Below are positions 45,798 to 53,845 of a DNA stretch of 64,000 nucleotides, piece after piece. Below the pieces are notes generated by a model. It was given only the letters and a program-made list of their open reading frames with translations. It ran no database searches and was not told the origin of the DNA. The position numbers and the translations under genes were made by a program. Each line of letters begins with the position of its first letter. Position 1 is the stretch's first letter. Where the stretch lies: assembly GCF_000426545.1 (NCBI RefSeq), contig NZ_AUFO01000008.1:44857-108856 (forward strand), written 5' to 3'. The stretch comes from Paenibacillus massiliensis subsp. panacisoli DSM 21345 (GTDB taxonomy: Bacteria; Bacillota; Bacilli; Paenibacillales; Paenibacillaceae).

Positions 45798-46056
45798 GTG
45801 CTATGGACTAGAGTCCTTGTACACATACTAATTCCAGATGAGGGGTGACATCATAATGGAAGGCGACCCGAGCTCGAACAGGCGGACGAACCTAGATAAC
45901 TATATAGGAATGAGCCTTGCTTGCCGGAGACGGGATACCTATGCCTGCCCAGGCTTCTTAATTGATGTCGGTGCCCGTATGTAATCTGGTCCATGCATCG
46001 CTCATTTCTTATGTGATTGACAACCGCTCGTGGCGGGAACATAAGGAGTGATTACG
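45798..46056 (+). promoter_or_regulatory. Long leader of corA, possibly structured
   Basis: This GC-rich leader contains several local inverted repeats: CCTA...TAGG (near 45890), GAGCCT...AGGCTTC (45914-45960), CCGG-aga-CGGG, and a GGACT-AG-AGTCC palindrome near its start. It also contains an ORF at 45856-45984. It does not match the M-box (ykoK) core as I know it. A Mg-responsive role is inferred from the downstream transporter. Confidence 0.45.
45856..45984 (+). CDS. Possible 42-aa upstream ORF in the corA leader
   Basis: The ATG at 45856 is preceded by GAGGGGTG and opens MEGDPSSNRRTNLDNYIGMS, ending GFLIDVGARM with TAA at 45982-45984. The ribosome site is reasonable, but the coding sequence coincides with inverted repeats, so it may be a structured RNA rather than a gene, or a leader peptide whose translation controls corA. 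Confidence 0.3.
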   Translation: MEGDPSSNRRTNLDNYIGMSLACRRRDTYACPGFLIDVGARM

Positions 46057-46992
46057 ATGAAAATTCGTTTGGTACAGAACGGGGTCTTTACCCCTATTGA
46101 TGATATTGCTATGACCGTTACACCACCTGAGGAAGGCTTCTTTTGGATCGATGCAGATGTCGATGATCTGATTGTGCTGCAGCCCCTGTTCTCCATGCAT
46201 GATCTGGCTGTGGAGGACTGTCTCAGCGAAGAGGAACAGCGCCCCAAAATCGAGATTTACGAGAGCCATTATTTTATTGTTGTAAATAGCATTCGCTTTG
46301 ATGATGAGGAAATCTTCCTGCGTGCACTCAATATTTTTCTCGGAAGACATTTCATAATTACCGTGACCAAGCAGAAGATCAATGAGCTTCGGATGCTGAA
46401 GCCGATTCTATGGGAGCAGGAGGTTCATCAGCCTGACCGTTTCATGTACCTGCTCATTGACTTAATCGTTGATAATTACTTCACGGTCGGTGATCGTATC
46501 GAGGTGCGCATCGAGAAGCTGGAGGAAGATATCCTCATGCATACGAAGAAGACGCATCTGAATGAAATCATTGGACTCCGAAGTGAGATTTTGTGGTTGA
46601 AGAAGGTACTTGGTCCACAGAAGGAAGTTATCAATACCCTGAATAAACGTGATTTGCGTCTCATTGATGATCAATTACAGAAGTATTTCAGCGACATTTA
46701 TGAAAATGCGGTAAAAATTTCCGAAACCTTTGAAACCTATCGCGATCTGATGGGCAACCTTCGAGAAGCTTATCAGTCAAGTATTGCGAATCGTGCGAAT
46801 GAAATCATGCGCGTATTTACAGCCATTACGACGATCTTCATCCCATTAACACTGATTACAGGTATATACGGAATGAACTTCGACAACATGCCTGAGCTGC
46901 ATACACAGCATGGTTATTATGTAGTGATCGGACTTATGGTGCTCTTAGGAACCATCATGTATCTCATCTTCCGCAAGAAGGACTGGATTTGA
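46057..46992 (+). CDS. corA: CorA-family divalent cation transporter
   Basis: This pentameric Mg2+ (or Co2+/Ni2+) channel has a long cytoplasmic N-terminal domain with the stalk helix (VRIEKLEEDILMHTKKTHLN...). Two C-terminal membrane helices are separated by the defining GMN loop, seen as GIYGMNFDNMPEL, and the protein ends FRKKDWI. At 311 aa it has standard size. The ATG at 46057 has AAGGAG at 8 nt; a GTG three codons upstream is less likely. It is monocistronic with its own terminator and divergent from the met operon. Confidence 0.93.
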   Translation: MKIRLVQNGVFTPIDDIAMTVTPPEEGFFWIDADVDDLIVLQPLFSMHDLAVEDCLSEEEQRPKIEIYESHYFIVVNSIRFDDEEIFLRALNIFLGRHFIITVTKQKINELRMLKPILWEQEVHQPDRFMYLLIDLIVDNYFTVGDRIEVRIEKLEEDILMHTKKTHLNEIIGLRSEILWLKKVLGPQKEVINTLNKRDLRLIDDQLQKYFSDIYENAVKISETFETYRDLMGNLREAYQSSIANRANEIMRVFTAITTIFIPLTLITGIYGMNFDNMPELHTQHGYYVVIGLMVLLGTIMYLIFRKKDWI

Positions 46993-47004
46993 AAGAAACG
47001 ATAC

Positions 47005-47046
47005 AGGACGGACAGCTGCTCTAGCTGAATCCGTCCTTTTTATTTA
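47005..47046 (+). terminator. corA terminator
   Basis: AGGACGGA and TCCGTCCT enclose CAGCT/AGCTG, followed by TTTTTATTT. Confidence 0.85.
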
Positions 47047-47066
47047 GCTGATCACGCTTGATTCAT

Positions 47067-48068
47067 TCATTGGCAAGCTACAATCGGTCGGCCGGTTCTC
47101 CTGTACCGAATCCGAATCAGACGCAATCGCTCATAACGATCACTATTACGCACCTCAGCATGCTGCTCGGTCCCATATACTTTATGCAGTACGGGCTTGA
47201 GGTATTGATCCCCCAGCTCTTCGTAGGCTGACCAGACGGCATGCTGCTCATCCTCAGACATCGGTGTCAGCTCCTGCATGATCAATGGCTCCAGATTACA
47301 GCCGTCACGTGCCAGCTCCTCTAGTAAATCCAACAGTTCACGCCGTGGCAAGCCCGTGCTCTGCCCGAGCTTCTCCAGTCCCTGACCATCAGCTATTCCT
47401 TGTAGCACGCATCTTCGTTGGTTGAATTGATCCAGCTCCAATTTATATTTAAGCTCCTTCTGCTTGTAGCTCCAATTCGCGAATAGCTGCGGATCCAGTT
47501 CCTCCTGAACCCAGTCCAGTGGAAATGATCGCAGCTGCTCCGCACGAGCCGTCAGCTCCAGAATTTCCTTGCCATAGGCCACCAGCTTGCTATCTCCCAT
47601 CCCTGGTAGCTCTAATAGCTCAGAATCCGTTCTCGGGACAAATGCGCTGATCAATCGTAACAGACGGTTGCCAGCAATCATATAGGGGGCACGCTGATCA
47701 CGTGCAGATCGGCTACGCCGCCAAGCAACTAGCTCTGCGTATAGCTGTTCATTGCTATGCAGCTCACTGTAACAATACAGCTGCTGAATCGCTTTGACAC
47801 GTCCGCTACTCTCATCATGCTCATGAAAAACTCCCTCTAACAAAGGTCGATATCCAGCTGACAGCTTCTGCGCAAGCTGATAGCGGTAGATGCATAGCAG
47901 CTCCGACCAATTCCCACCTTCATACCAGATTTCGTTTTCTTCCTCTCTCGCATCCTCACTCCAGCCTGTACTCCATAGTCCGTCCTGCTCTCCAATCCAG
48001 ATCTGGGCGAATGCTTCCGCCTCTTGGCCATCGTCCTTGTGCAGCCTGTTCAAGAATACAATCTCCAT
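47067..48068 (-). CDS. HRDC-domain protein, unknown function
   Basis: A single HRDC nucleic-acid-binding domain lies around residues 110-190 (LYAELVAWRRSRSARDQRAP, ELLELPGMGDSKLVAYGKEI), as in RecQ and RNase D but without helicase or nuclease domains. The C-terminal part, with DGQGLEKLGQSTGLPRRELL, resembles a helix-turn-helix of the RecQ-associated type. This suggests a DNA-binding accessory protein. The C-terminus is very basic (LRLIRIRYRRTGRP). No strong ribosome site is visible. Confidence 0.75.
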   Translation of the reverse strand: MEIVFLNRLHKDDGQEAEAFAQIWIGEQDGLWSTGWSEDAREEENEIWYEGGNWSELLCIYRYQLAQKLSAGYRPLLEGVFHEHDESSGRVKAIQQLYCYSELHSNEQLYAELVAWRRSRSARDQRAPYMIAGNRLLRLISAFVPRTDSELLELPGMGDSKLVAYGKEILELTARAEQLRSFPLDWVQEELDPQLFANWSYKQKELKYKLELDQFNQRRCVLQGIADGQGLEKLGQSTGLPRRELLDLLEELARDGCNLEPLIMQELTPMSEDEQHAVWSAYEELGDQYLKPVLHKVYGTEQHAEVRNSDRYERLRLIRIRYRRTGRPIVACQ

Positions 48069-48115
48069 GTCGTTCGTTCCTCCTGTTCACACATCAAAAT
48101 ATATACAGATAAGCA

Positions 48116-48156
48116 CAAAAAAAGCACCTCCCCTGCCATTGGCAAGAAAGGTGCTT
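48116..48156 (-). terminator. Terminator between ROK kinase and HRDC genes
   Basis: AAGCACCT/AGGTGCTT arms with inner TGCCA/TGGCA are followed by TTTTTTTG on the minus strand. Confidence 0.85.
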
Positions 48157-48220
48157 CCCTTATCATTCCGTGCTGTTCTGTTACTGTAATAATACTCTGT
48201 TCATGTCCAATCGTCAAACG

Positions 48221-49093
48221 TTAGCGTGCAAGATTTGCCAGAGCCAATGCCCCGGCCAGTCCAGCGTTGTCGCCAAGGCCTGGAGGTACGATATATTGAT
48301 CAATATCCGTAGTCAGTGCTGCATGCTGTACATATCCGTTCAACAGCTCCTGCAGCTTGGTGCGGATGAGCGGGAACAACTGCTCCTGCTTCATCACACC
48401 ACCACCCATAATAATCTTTTGTGGTGACAAAATAAGTACATAATTCATCAATGCCTGTGCCAGGTAATAGGCTTCCATCTCCCAGGCAGGGTGATCTGCA
48501 GACAGTTCCGCTCCCTGCACATTCCAACGTCTGCCAAGCGACGGGCCAGCCGCCAGTCCCTCCAGACAATCCTTATGGTATGGGCAAGTTCCTTCATAGG
48601 AGTCATCCGGATGACGGCGCACGACAATATGTCCCATCTCCGGATGTGACAGGCCGTGTAGTATCTTGCCGCCGACTACAGCGCCTACACCGATTCCTGT
48701 GCCCACCGTAATGTAGATACAGTTGTCCGTGCCCTTGGCTGCTCCCCAAGTGGACTCACCTAGAGCCGCACCGTTAACATCGGTATCGAAATTCATCGGC
48801 ACGTCAAAATGCTCCTTCAGCTTGCCGATCAGATTGTAATTTCCCCAATGCGGCTTCGGAGTCGTAGTAATGTAACCATATGTATGACTGCCCACAATCG
48901 GGTCGATCGGACCGAAGGAGCCAACACCGATGGCTTCGACTTGTTTTCCCGTAAAATAATCAACGACCAGCTTCATCGTCTCTTCCGGTGTAGTCGTCGG
49001 AAAGCTGACCCGTTCCAGTACCTCGCCCTGCTCATTTCCAATTCCACACACAAATTTGGTACCGCCTGCTTCAATGGCTCCCAATACCTTCAT
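48221..49093 (-). CDS. ROK-family sugar kinase (fructokinase-like)
   Basis: This cytosolic sugar kinase has IEAGGTKFVCGIG (phosphate 1), GVGSFGPIDP, DTDVNGAALGE with the catalytic Asp, and ITVGTGIGVGAVVGG. The zinc-binding cluster H...C-P-Y-H-K-D-C-L-E-G-L-A-A-G-P (around 165-180) is typical of ROK proteins. The pattern matches the Bacillus YdhR/GmuE fructokinase branch. It lies directly after the MOSC gene with a 1-base gap. Confidence 0.88.
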   Translation of the reverse strand: MKVLGAIEAGGTKFVCGIGNEQGEVLERVSFPTTTPEETMKLVVDYFTGKQVEAIGVGSFGPIDPIVGSHTYGYITTTPKPHWGNYNLIGKLKEHFDVPMNFDTDVNGAALGESTWGAAKGTDNCIYITVGTGIGVGAVVGGKILHGLSHPEMGHIVVRRHPDDSYEGTCPYHKDCLEGLAAGPSLGRRWNVQGAELSADHPAWEMEAYYLAQALMNYVLILSPQKIIMGGGVMKQEQLFPLIRTKLQELLNGYVQHAALTTDIDQYIVPPGLGDNAGLAGALALANLAR

Positions 49094-49094
49094 T

Positions 49095-49757
49095 CTATCG
49101 TTCCCCTTCCCCTGCTACTCGCTTGTACAATGAATCCTTCCAGCTGCCTGACAAGGCATCCAGCTCCATCAGCGCCCTGGCTTGCTCCAGATCATTCTTC
49201 TCCAGGTACTTAATTCGGTTGGCTCTCATCACCGTAAATGGATGCTGAGGCCGATCCAATAGATGTAATGAATCTCCCCGCGCGACCTCGCCTTCCTCCA
49301 GCACTCTGAAATAATAACCGGTATACCCGGTTGATTGGAAGCGAAGCGGCAGCTCCTTCCAATCATACCGAGCCGCCAGCTTGAAGCAAGGCTGCCTTGG
49401 CTGACTCACCTGTACTACGGCTTGTCCAATACGGAAGATATCTCCAATATACACATCGTCCTCAACGGCTCCTTGAAGAGATAAATTCTCCCCGAAAGCA
49501 CCGAAGGTGAGCTGTCGCCCCATCTCTTGTTCGAATAAGGCATAGCGGTCGATATCGTAGATACATACAGCCTTATCAGGACCTCCATGGTTAATGAGGT
49601 CCGCCTGTCCGTCCCCCGCAAGACCAGTATGGGTCAGCATCACCGGATGCTGTACCGGCTTTTTATAAATACCGCTTAGTATCTGCTTATCACCATACTG
49701 CAGCGGTGATGGCATACTCACATTCACCGAGATGACTTTAGCATCAAGCCCAGTCAC
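49095..49757 (-). CDS. MOSC-domain protein (YiiM-like)
   Basis: The MOSC domain shows GLAGDGQADLINHGGPDKAV, FGAFGENLSLQGAVEDDVYI and the conserved Cys in QPRQPCFKLAARY. A C-terminal 3-alpha helical domain (VMRANRIKYLEKNDLEQARAL) follows, the YiiM layout. In E. coli YiiM reduces N-hydroxylated compounds through the molybdenum cofactor. It starts at GTG 49757 after GGAGGGG. It is probably cotranscribed with the exonuclease and ROK genes. Confidence 0.85.
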   Translation of the reverse strand: MTGLDAKVISVNVSMPSPLQYGDKQILSGIYKKPVQHPVMLTHTGLAGDGQADLINHGGPDKAVCIYDIDRYALFEQEMGRQLTFGAFGENLSLQGAVEDDVYIGDIFRIGQAVVQVSQPRQPCFKLAARYDWKELPLRFQSTGYTGYYFRVLEEGEVARGDSLHLLDRPQHPFTVMRANRIKYLEKNDLEQARALMELDALSGSWKDSLYKRVAGEGER

Positions 49758-49769
49758 ATGCTCCCCTCC

Positions 49770-50660
49770 CTATGAGCCTACAGCCACGCCCATCAAGCTG
49801 CACAAGCTCTTCATTTCCAACTGTTCGAACTTCTCAAGCACCAGTGCTGGATCAAGCTGAAGTACGCTGCTATCCAGTGAACAAGCAACAGGCACCTCAC
49901 AGTGAATCCGTGCCAGTGTCCGTGAGAGATGCAGCATCTCCAGATCGCTCTCAATCTTCTTTCGAACCGATGGAGTCAGCTCATCAAGGCGGCTTAACAG
50001 GACATCAATCGAACCGAATTCCTGTATTAACTTCAGTGCAGTCTTCTCGCCAATGCCGCGGACGCCAGGATAGTTATCGCTGGTATCACCCATGAGTCCT
50101 TTCAGATCAATAATTTGCTGCGGCTGAAGTCCCTTCTCCTCTACCAAGGAATCTGGGGTATAGAGCTTATAGTTGCCATGCCCTTTTTTCATAATAATGA
50201 CCGACACACGCTCATCCACCAGCTGCAGCAGATCATGATCGCCGGAGAGAACCAGCACGTTCATTTCTTCTTCACGGCTGTAGTGCTTCGCCAAGGTACC
50301 AATACAGTCATCGGCTTCATAGCCTGCCGCGCTGATGTTGGGAATACCTAGACTGTCCACCACCTCACGAATCAGACTGAATTGAGGGACCAGGTCCTCT
50401 GGTGCCGAAGGTCGGTTGCCCTTGTAAGCTGTGAACTGCTCTCCACGAAAGGTCTGTCCTTCCATATCCCAGCAGCAGACCACATGTGAAGGTTCATAGG
50501 TCTGAACCGCATCCCAAAAATAACGTATAAAGCCGTAAACGGCATTCGTAGGCACCCCATCACGGGTTCTGCGGATATAACCGCTTGAGGCTGTCGCGTA
50601 ATACGCACGAAACAGCAGTGCCATACCATCTACGAGCATTACGGATTGCTGTTGCTTCAC
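49770..50660 (-). CDS. 5'-3' exonuclease (PolA N-terminal/YpcP type)
   Basis: This flap endonuclease-like enzyme is a stand-alone version of the DNA polymerase I exonuclease domain. Metal-binding acidic residues appear in MLVDGMALLFRAYYA, AAGYEADDCIGTLA and LVLSGDHDLLQLVD. The helix-hairpin-helix GLMGDTSDNYPGVRGIGEKT is intact. It probably acts in RNA-primer removal and repair. It starts at GTG 50660 with AGGAG 10 nt upstream. Confidence 0.9.
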   Translation of the reverse strand: MKQQQSVMLVDGMALLFRAYYATASSGYIRRTRDGVPTNAVYGFIRYFWDAVQTYEPSHVVCCWDMEGQTFRGEQFTAYKGNRPSAPEDLVPQFSLIREVVDSLGIPNISAAGYEADDCIGTLAKHYSREEEMNVLVLSGDHDLLQLVDERVSVIIMKKGHGNYKLYTPDSLVEEKGLQPQQIIDLKGLMGDTSDNYPGVRGIGEKTALKLIQEFGSIDVLLSRLDELTPSVRKKIESDLEMLHLSRTLARIHCEVPVACSLDSSVLQLDPALVLEKFEQLEMKSLCSLMGVAVGS

Positions 50661-50736
50661 TTCTTGTTCCGCTCCTATTCCTGTAATATTTCATCCAAGT
50701 ATAGCATACCTCGTATAAGAACGGCGTGACTTCCAG

Positions 50737-50775
50737 TAAATGCACTGGGTAAATGCACTGGGTAAATGCACTCGG
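50737..50775. repeat. 13-bp tandem repeat, three copies
   Basis: TAAATGCACTGGG is perfect twice and varied in the third copy, in the gap upstream of the exonuclease gene. Confidence 0.85.
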
Positions 50776-50845
50776 CTTGCAGCATATGCATAATCAGGCT
50801 AGTCAAGCTGGTCAGCAGGCGACTAGCACAGCCTTATAGCTCGAA

Positions 50846-51211
50846 CTATGCCTTGCTCCATACCTCGGTGAAGGTTTCCTCCTTGAAGCCCACCGTAACC
50901 TGATCCCCATCTGTGACGATCGGCCTCTTGATCAGCCTTCCATTGGAGGCAAGCAAGGCCAGCTGCTCTTCCCGGCTCATGCCAGGTAGCTTGTCCTTCA
51001 GCTGAAGCTCCTTGTAGACCTCTCCACTCGTGTTGAAGAACTTCTTAAGCTCCAGACCGCTCTTGGCAACGAGCAGGGCTAACTCCTCCACACCTGGTGG
51101 TTGGTCAAAAATAGGGCGAAGCTCCAGCTCGTGATCCTGCTCCCTCAACCATTTGACTGCCTTCCGACAGGTCCCGCATTTATCATATTGATAGACGATC
51201 AAGTTACTCAT
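50846..51211 (-). CDS. ArsC/Spx-family thioredoxin-fold protein (YusI-like)
   Basis: This 121-aa protein opens LIVYQYDKCGTCRKAVKWL with a C-x2-C active site, followed by FNTSGEVYKELQLKDKLPGM and the cis-Pro segment RLIKRPIVTDGDQVTVGF. It resembles YusI/arsenate-reductase-like proteins more than Spx itself, which lacks this ending. A true arsenate reductase role is not shown. The ATG at 51211 is 5 nt after GGAGGG. Confidence 0.85.
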   Translation of the reverse strand: MSNLIVYQYDKCGTCRKAVKWLREQDHELELRPIFDQPPGVEELALLVAKSGLELKKFFNTSGEVYKELQLKDKLPGMSREEQLALLASNGRLIKRPIVTDGDQVTVGFKEETFTEVWSKA

Positions 51212-51263
51212 AATATCCCTCCAGTTACATTCCATCGCTGATCGGGGCCTTCAACAGACCCAC

Positions 51264-52268
51264 TTAATCTTTGCTATTACTATTACTATTACTATTACTA
51301 TTACTATTACTATTACTATTACTATTCAAATACCGTTCCAGGCTTGCCATGTCCTCGGGTAACGGTGCCTGGAATACGAGTCGCTCTCGGGTAATCGGAT
51401 GCTCCAGTACCAGCTTGGAGGCATGCAGTGCATGTCTCTCGATGCGCATGTCCAGAACCTCGAACGCCAAGCTCTCCGGTGAATCGGCAGCCATTGGCCT
51501 GTGCTTGTACATCTTGTCTCCGATCAGCGAGCACCCCAAATGCGTCATATGCACTCGAATCTGATGTGTACGACCACTCTCCAGCTTCAGAGATACCTTG
51601 CTCGCTGCCGCCCACTGCTGCTCTACCTGATATTTGGTCAGCGCAGGATAGCCTGTTGGCGTCACGATGCGTCGATGCGGCTCCTCCGGATCACGATCAA
51701 TAGGCCCGTCCAGCATTCCGGTAGGATGCGGCGGGCTGCCATGTACGAACGCTGTATACAGCTTATCTACTGTGCCTGCAATCATCTGCTCCGAGATGTG
51801 CTGGTGCACATAAGGATTCTTCGCAATCGCAAGCGCCCCGCTCGTCTCCTGATCAAGCCGATGAACCGGTCTGAAGCGGTAAGCAAGCCCCTGTTCACGC
51901 CAGTAGTGAACAATTCCATTAGCCAGTGTCCCCGTGTAGTGACCATGCGTCGGATGCACGATCAGACCCGCAGCCTTGTTCACAACCAGCAAATGCTCAT
52001 CCTCGTACAAAATGTCGAACGGTATGGGCTCAGGCAAAATGTCCTCCGATACCTCCTGTTCCATCCGAAGCTGAATGAGATCCCCCGTAGATACACGCAC
52101 ACTGATGTATACCCGCTCTCCGTTCAGCATAATCCCCTGCTCCGTCATCTTGAGACGGGAGAGGAGCTTGCGGGATACGCCCATACGCTTCTGTAAAATC
52201 GTCTTGAGCAGTAATCCGTTCTCCTCCGGGGATACTATATATTCAATTGGCTTGTAATACAGTGTCAT
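51264..52268 (-). CDS. RluA-family pseudouridine synthase with (Asn-Ser)9 tail
   Basis: This enzyme isomerises uridine in rRNA or tRNA. An S4-like N-terminal domain (VSRKLLSRLKMTEQGIMLNG) precedes the catalytic domain with RPVHRLDQETSGALAIAKN (active-site Asp), LKLESGRTHQIRVHM and LGCSLIGDKMY. The C-terminus ends in nine Asn-Ser pairs encoded by a hexanucleotide microsatellite, then Lys-Asp. The start overlaps the stop of the adenosyltransferase gene (ATGA), with GGGAG 6 nt upstream. The tail is probably dispensable. Confidence 0.92.
   Translation of the reverse strand: MTLYYKPIEYIVSPEENGLLLKTILQKRMGVSRKLLSRLKMTEQGIMLNGERVYISVRVSTGDLIQLRMEQEVSEDILPEPIPFDILYEDEHLLVVNKAAGLIVHPTHGHYTGTLANGIVHYWREQGLAYRFRPVHRLDQETSGALAIAKNPYVHQHISEQMIAGTVDKLYTAFVHGSPPHPTGMLDGPIDRDPEEPHRRIVTPTGYPALTKYQVEQQWAAASKVSLKLESGRTHQIRVHMTHLGCSLIGDKMYKHRPMAADSPESLAFEVLDMRIERHALHASKLVLEHPITRERLVFQAPLPEDMASLERYLNSNSNSNSNSNSNSNSNSKD
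51273..51326. repeat. Hexanucleotide microsatellite (CTATTA)n in the pseudouridine synthase gene
   Basis: Nine 6-bp units, encoding alternating Asn (AAT) and Ser (AGT), lie immediately before the stop. Length changes would keep the frame. Confidence 0.95.
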
Positions 52269-52834
52269 TTTTTTCTCCCGAACACCTTTTTGCTCCGCAA
52301 GTACTCCACATCGGGAAAACCAAGCCGTACATTCGCAGTACGCGCTAGTACGAAGAAATAATCGGATAGCCGATTCAGATACATTCTTACAGCCGGATTA
52401 ATGTCGGTATGCGCTCCAAGTGTAACTGCCCGACGTTCCGCACGGCGACACACTGTTCTGCACACATGCAGCGTCGATGAGAGCTGGCTCCCACCAGGAA
52501 TAATAAAGCGCTCTACCTTCGGATTCTCCTCCTCACAACGGTCAATCCATTGCTCCAGACGTGCTGCCATTTCGTCCTTCACCTTGTACTTGCTCTCATT
52601 CAGCTTGACGAACGCCAGATCAGACCCGCAATCGAACAGCTCCTGCTGGATCTCCTGCAGCTGCTCACGCACATCCTGAAACAACTCGCCTTCAGCAAAG
52701 CTAATAGCCTGTCCAACAAAGCTGTTCAATTCGTCTATCGTGCCATAAGCCTCGACGCGGTCATCATCCTTGCGGACTCGTCCTCCGATCACCGAGGTCT
52801 GTCCTTCATCACCTGTACGTGTATATACTCCCAC
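52265..52834 (-). CDS. Cob(I)alamin adenosyltransferase, PduO type
   Basis: This enzyme transfers adenosyl from ATP to cob(I)alamin. The N-terminal ATP motif YTRTGDEGQTSVIGGRVRKD, VEAYGTIDELNSFVG, and the C-terminal GGSQLSSTLHVCRTVCRRAER and LNRLSDYFFVLARTAN are diagnostic. The length is 189 aa. It starts at GTG 52834 after AAGGAG. It is cotranscribed with the pseudouridine synthase gene; no other cobalamin genes are nearby, so it may serve salvage. Confidence 0.93.
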   Translation of the reverse strand: MGVYTRTGDEGQTSVIGGRVRKDDDRVEAYGTIDELNSFVGQAISFAEGELFQDVREQLQEIQQELFDCGSDLAFVKLNESKYKVKDEMAARLEQWIDRCEEENPKVERFIIPGGSQLSSTLHVCRTVCRRAERRAVTLGAHTDINPAVRMYLNRLSDYFFVLARTANVRLGFPDVEYLRSKKVFGRKK

Positions 52835-52872
52835 TGTCCATCATCTCCTTCAGCACTTATCTCGCATTGCCC

Positions 52873-53430
52873 TTATTCCACGATAGCCTTTATTACTTTG
52901 ATTGCTTCATCAATATTGGAGGTTCTAGGCGGAACCGTCACGAACAAATTAGGAGAAGTATACTTTAATTCCTGAAATAACGCCGTCTCTGCTGCCGGAA
53001 TTCCATACAGATGTGTCTCCTGCACGATATCCTCCACTTCCTTGCCATCCCGGTTCACTGGCTTGAAGACACCGCCTTCAAAAACACCGTTCTTGTACGT
53101 ATCTGCATCAAAATATTCATCAAGAGGCAGGTTACCACCTTGATTTCCATTTATCTTCATATCCTCTTCCGGTAGAATGAACAGGTCATGCTCACCCGCA
53201 ACATATTCAATTAACAGCTTTTGCCTGTCATAAATTGGACTCGCAGCAACCTCGATCTTGGTCCCCTCTTCCCCCAGCTTCTCCTGTAGCAACTGCTGCA
53301 TCTGATCCTGGATCTGGCCAGGGTCTCCTTGATTATCAATAATAAATATGGAGAATGTATCCTCCTTCGCTCCACAGCCTGCCAGCAAAATAATAGCAAA
53401 TACTCCAAGCACCAACCGCATCATTTTCAT
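52873..53430 (-). CDS. Putative lipoprotein, unknown function
   Basis: The signal peptide ends in the lipobox LLAGC (Cys near residue 19), so the protein is anchored outside the membrane. The mature part (IFIIDNQGDPGQIQDQMQQL..., EHDLFILPEEDMKING) has the mixed alpha/beta look of a substrate-binding protein, but at 185 aa it is too short for a full one. GGAAG precedes the ATG. I do not recognise the family. Confidence 0.7.
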   Translation of the reverse strand: MKMMRLVLGVFAIILLAGCGAKEDTFSIFIIDNQGDPGQIQDQMQQLLQEKLGEEGTKIEVAASPIYDRQKLLIEYVAGEHDLFILPEEDMKINGNQGGNLPLDEYFDADTYKNGVFEGGVFKPVNRDGKEVEDIVQETHLYGIPAAETALFQELKYTSPNLFVTVPPRTSNIDEAIKVIKAIVE

Positions 53431-53483
53431 CTACTTCCAGCCCTCCCATTCATTCTTTCAATATAGCACAAGTGAAGGGTACA

Positions 53484-53508
53484 ACAAAAGAAGACCCCGA
53501 AGGGTCCC
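53484..53508 (-). terminator. Terminator after the Spo0E-like gene
   Basis: GACCC-TTCG-GGGTC with a tetraloop is followed by TTCTTTTG on the minus strand. Confidence 0.75.
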
Positions 53509-53524
53509 CCAATTCAAGCTTAAA

Positions 53525-53749
53525 TCACCCAGAGTGCAATGACTTAAAGCTCTTCTTCACATAATATGATTTCATATATTCATTGATCTTCAGATCCAGC
53601 TGACAACTGATCTCGACTACCAAATCAGAAGTAAGTGACTCCTCCTGTTGGAACATCCTCACCATTTCATCGCGCAGGTACAGTATTTCGTCTTCCAGAG
53701 AAATGCTGCTTGCGACTGACTTAGGCTGTTGTTGTTCGACGCAAATCAA
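53525..53749 (-). CDS. Spo0E-family aspartyl-phosphate phosphatase
   Basis: This small phosphatase of the kind that dephosphorylates Spo0A-P (or other regulators) delays sporulation. It has two helices: EDEILYLRDEMVRMFQQEES, and the signature SCQLDLKINEYMKSYY, matching S-x2-L-D-x2-I-x2-Y. I prefer the TTG at 53749, seven nt after GGAGG; the ATG two codons earlier is only one base from that site. Confidence 0.82.
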   Translation of the reverse strand: MICVEQQQPKSVASSISLEDEILYLRDEMVRMFQQEESLTSDLVVEISCQLDLKINEYMKSYYVKKSFKSLHSG

Positions 53750-53845
53750 AAACATTCCTCCTTGAAATGATCTTCCCTTAACGATTACAAATTATAACAC
53801 ATATTCCAAAAATGAAAAGCATATTTTGTAAATTTTTCAAACTTC

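Noticed and set aside
45798..46056. M-box (ykoK) riboswitch before corA
   Set aside because: The conserved M-box core segments I know (for example GGTGAGGCTCC and the GCCAATGGGTC part) are not present.
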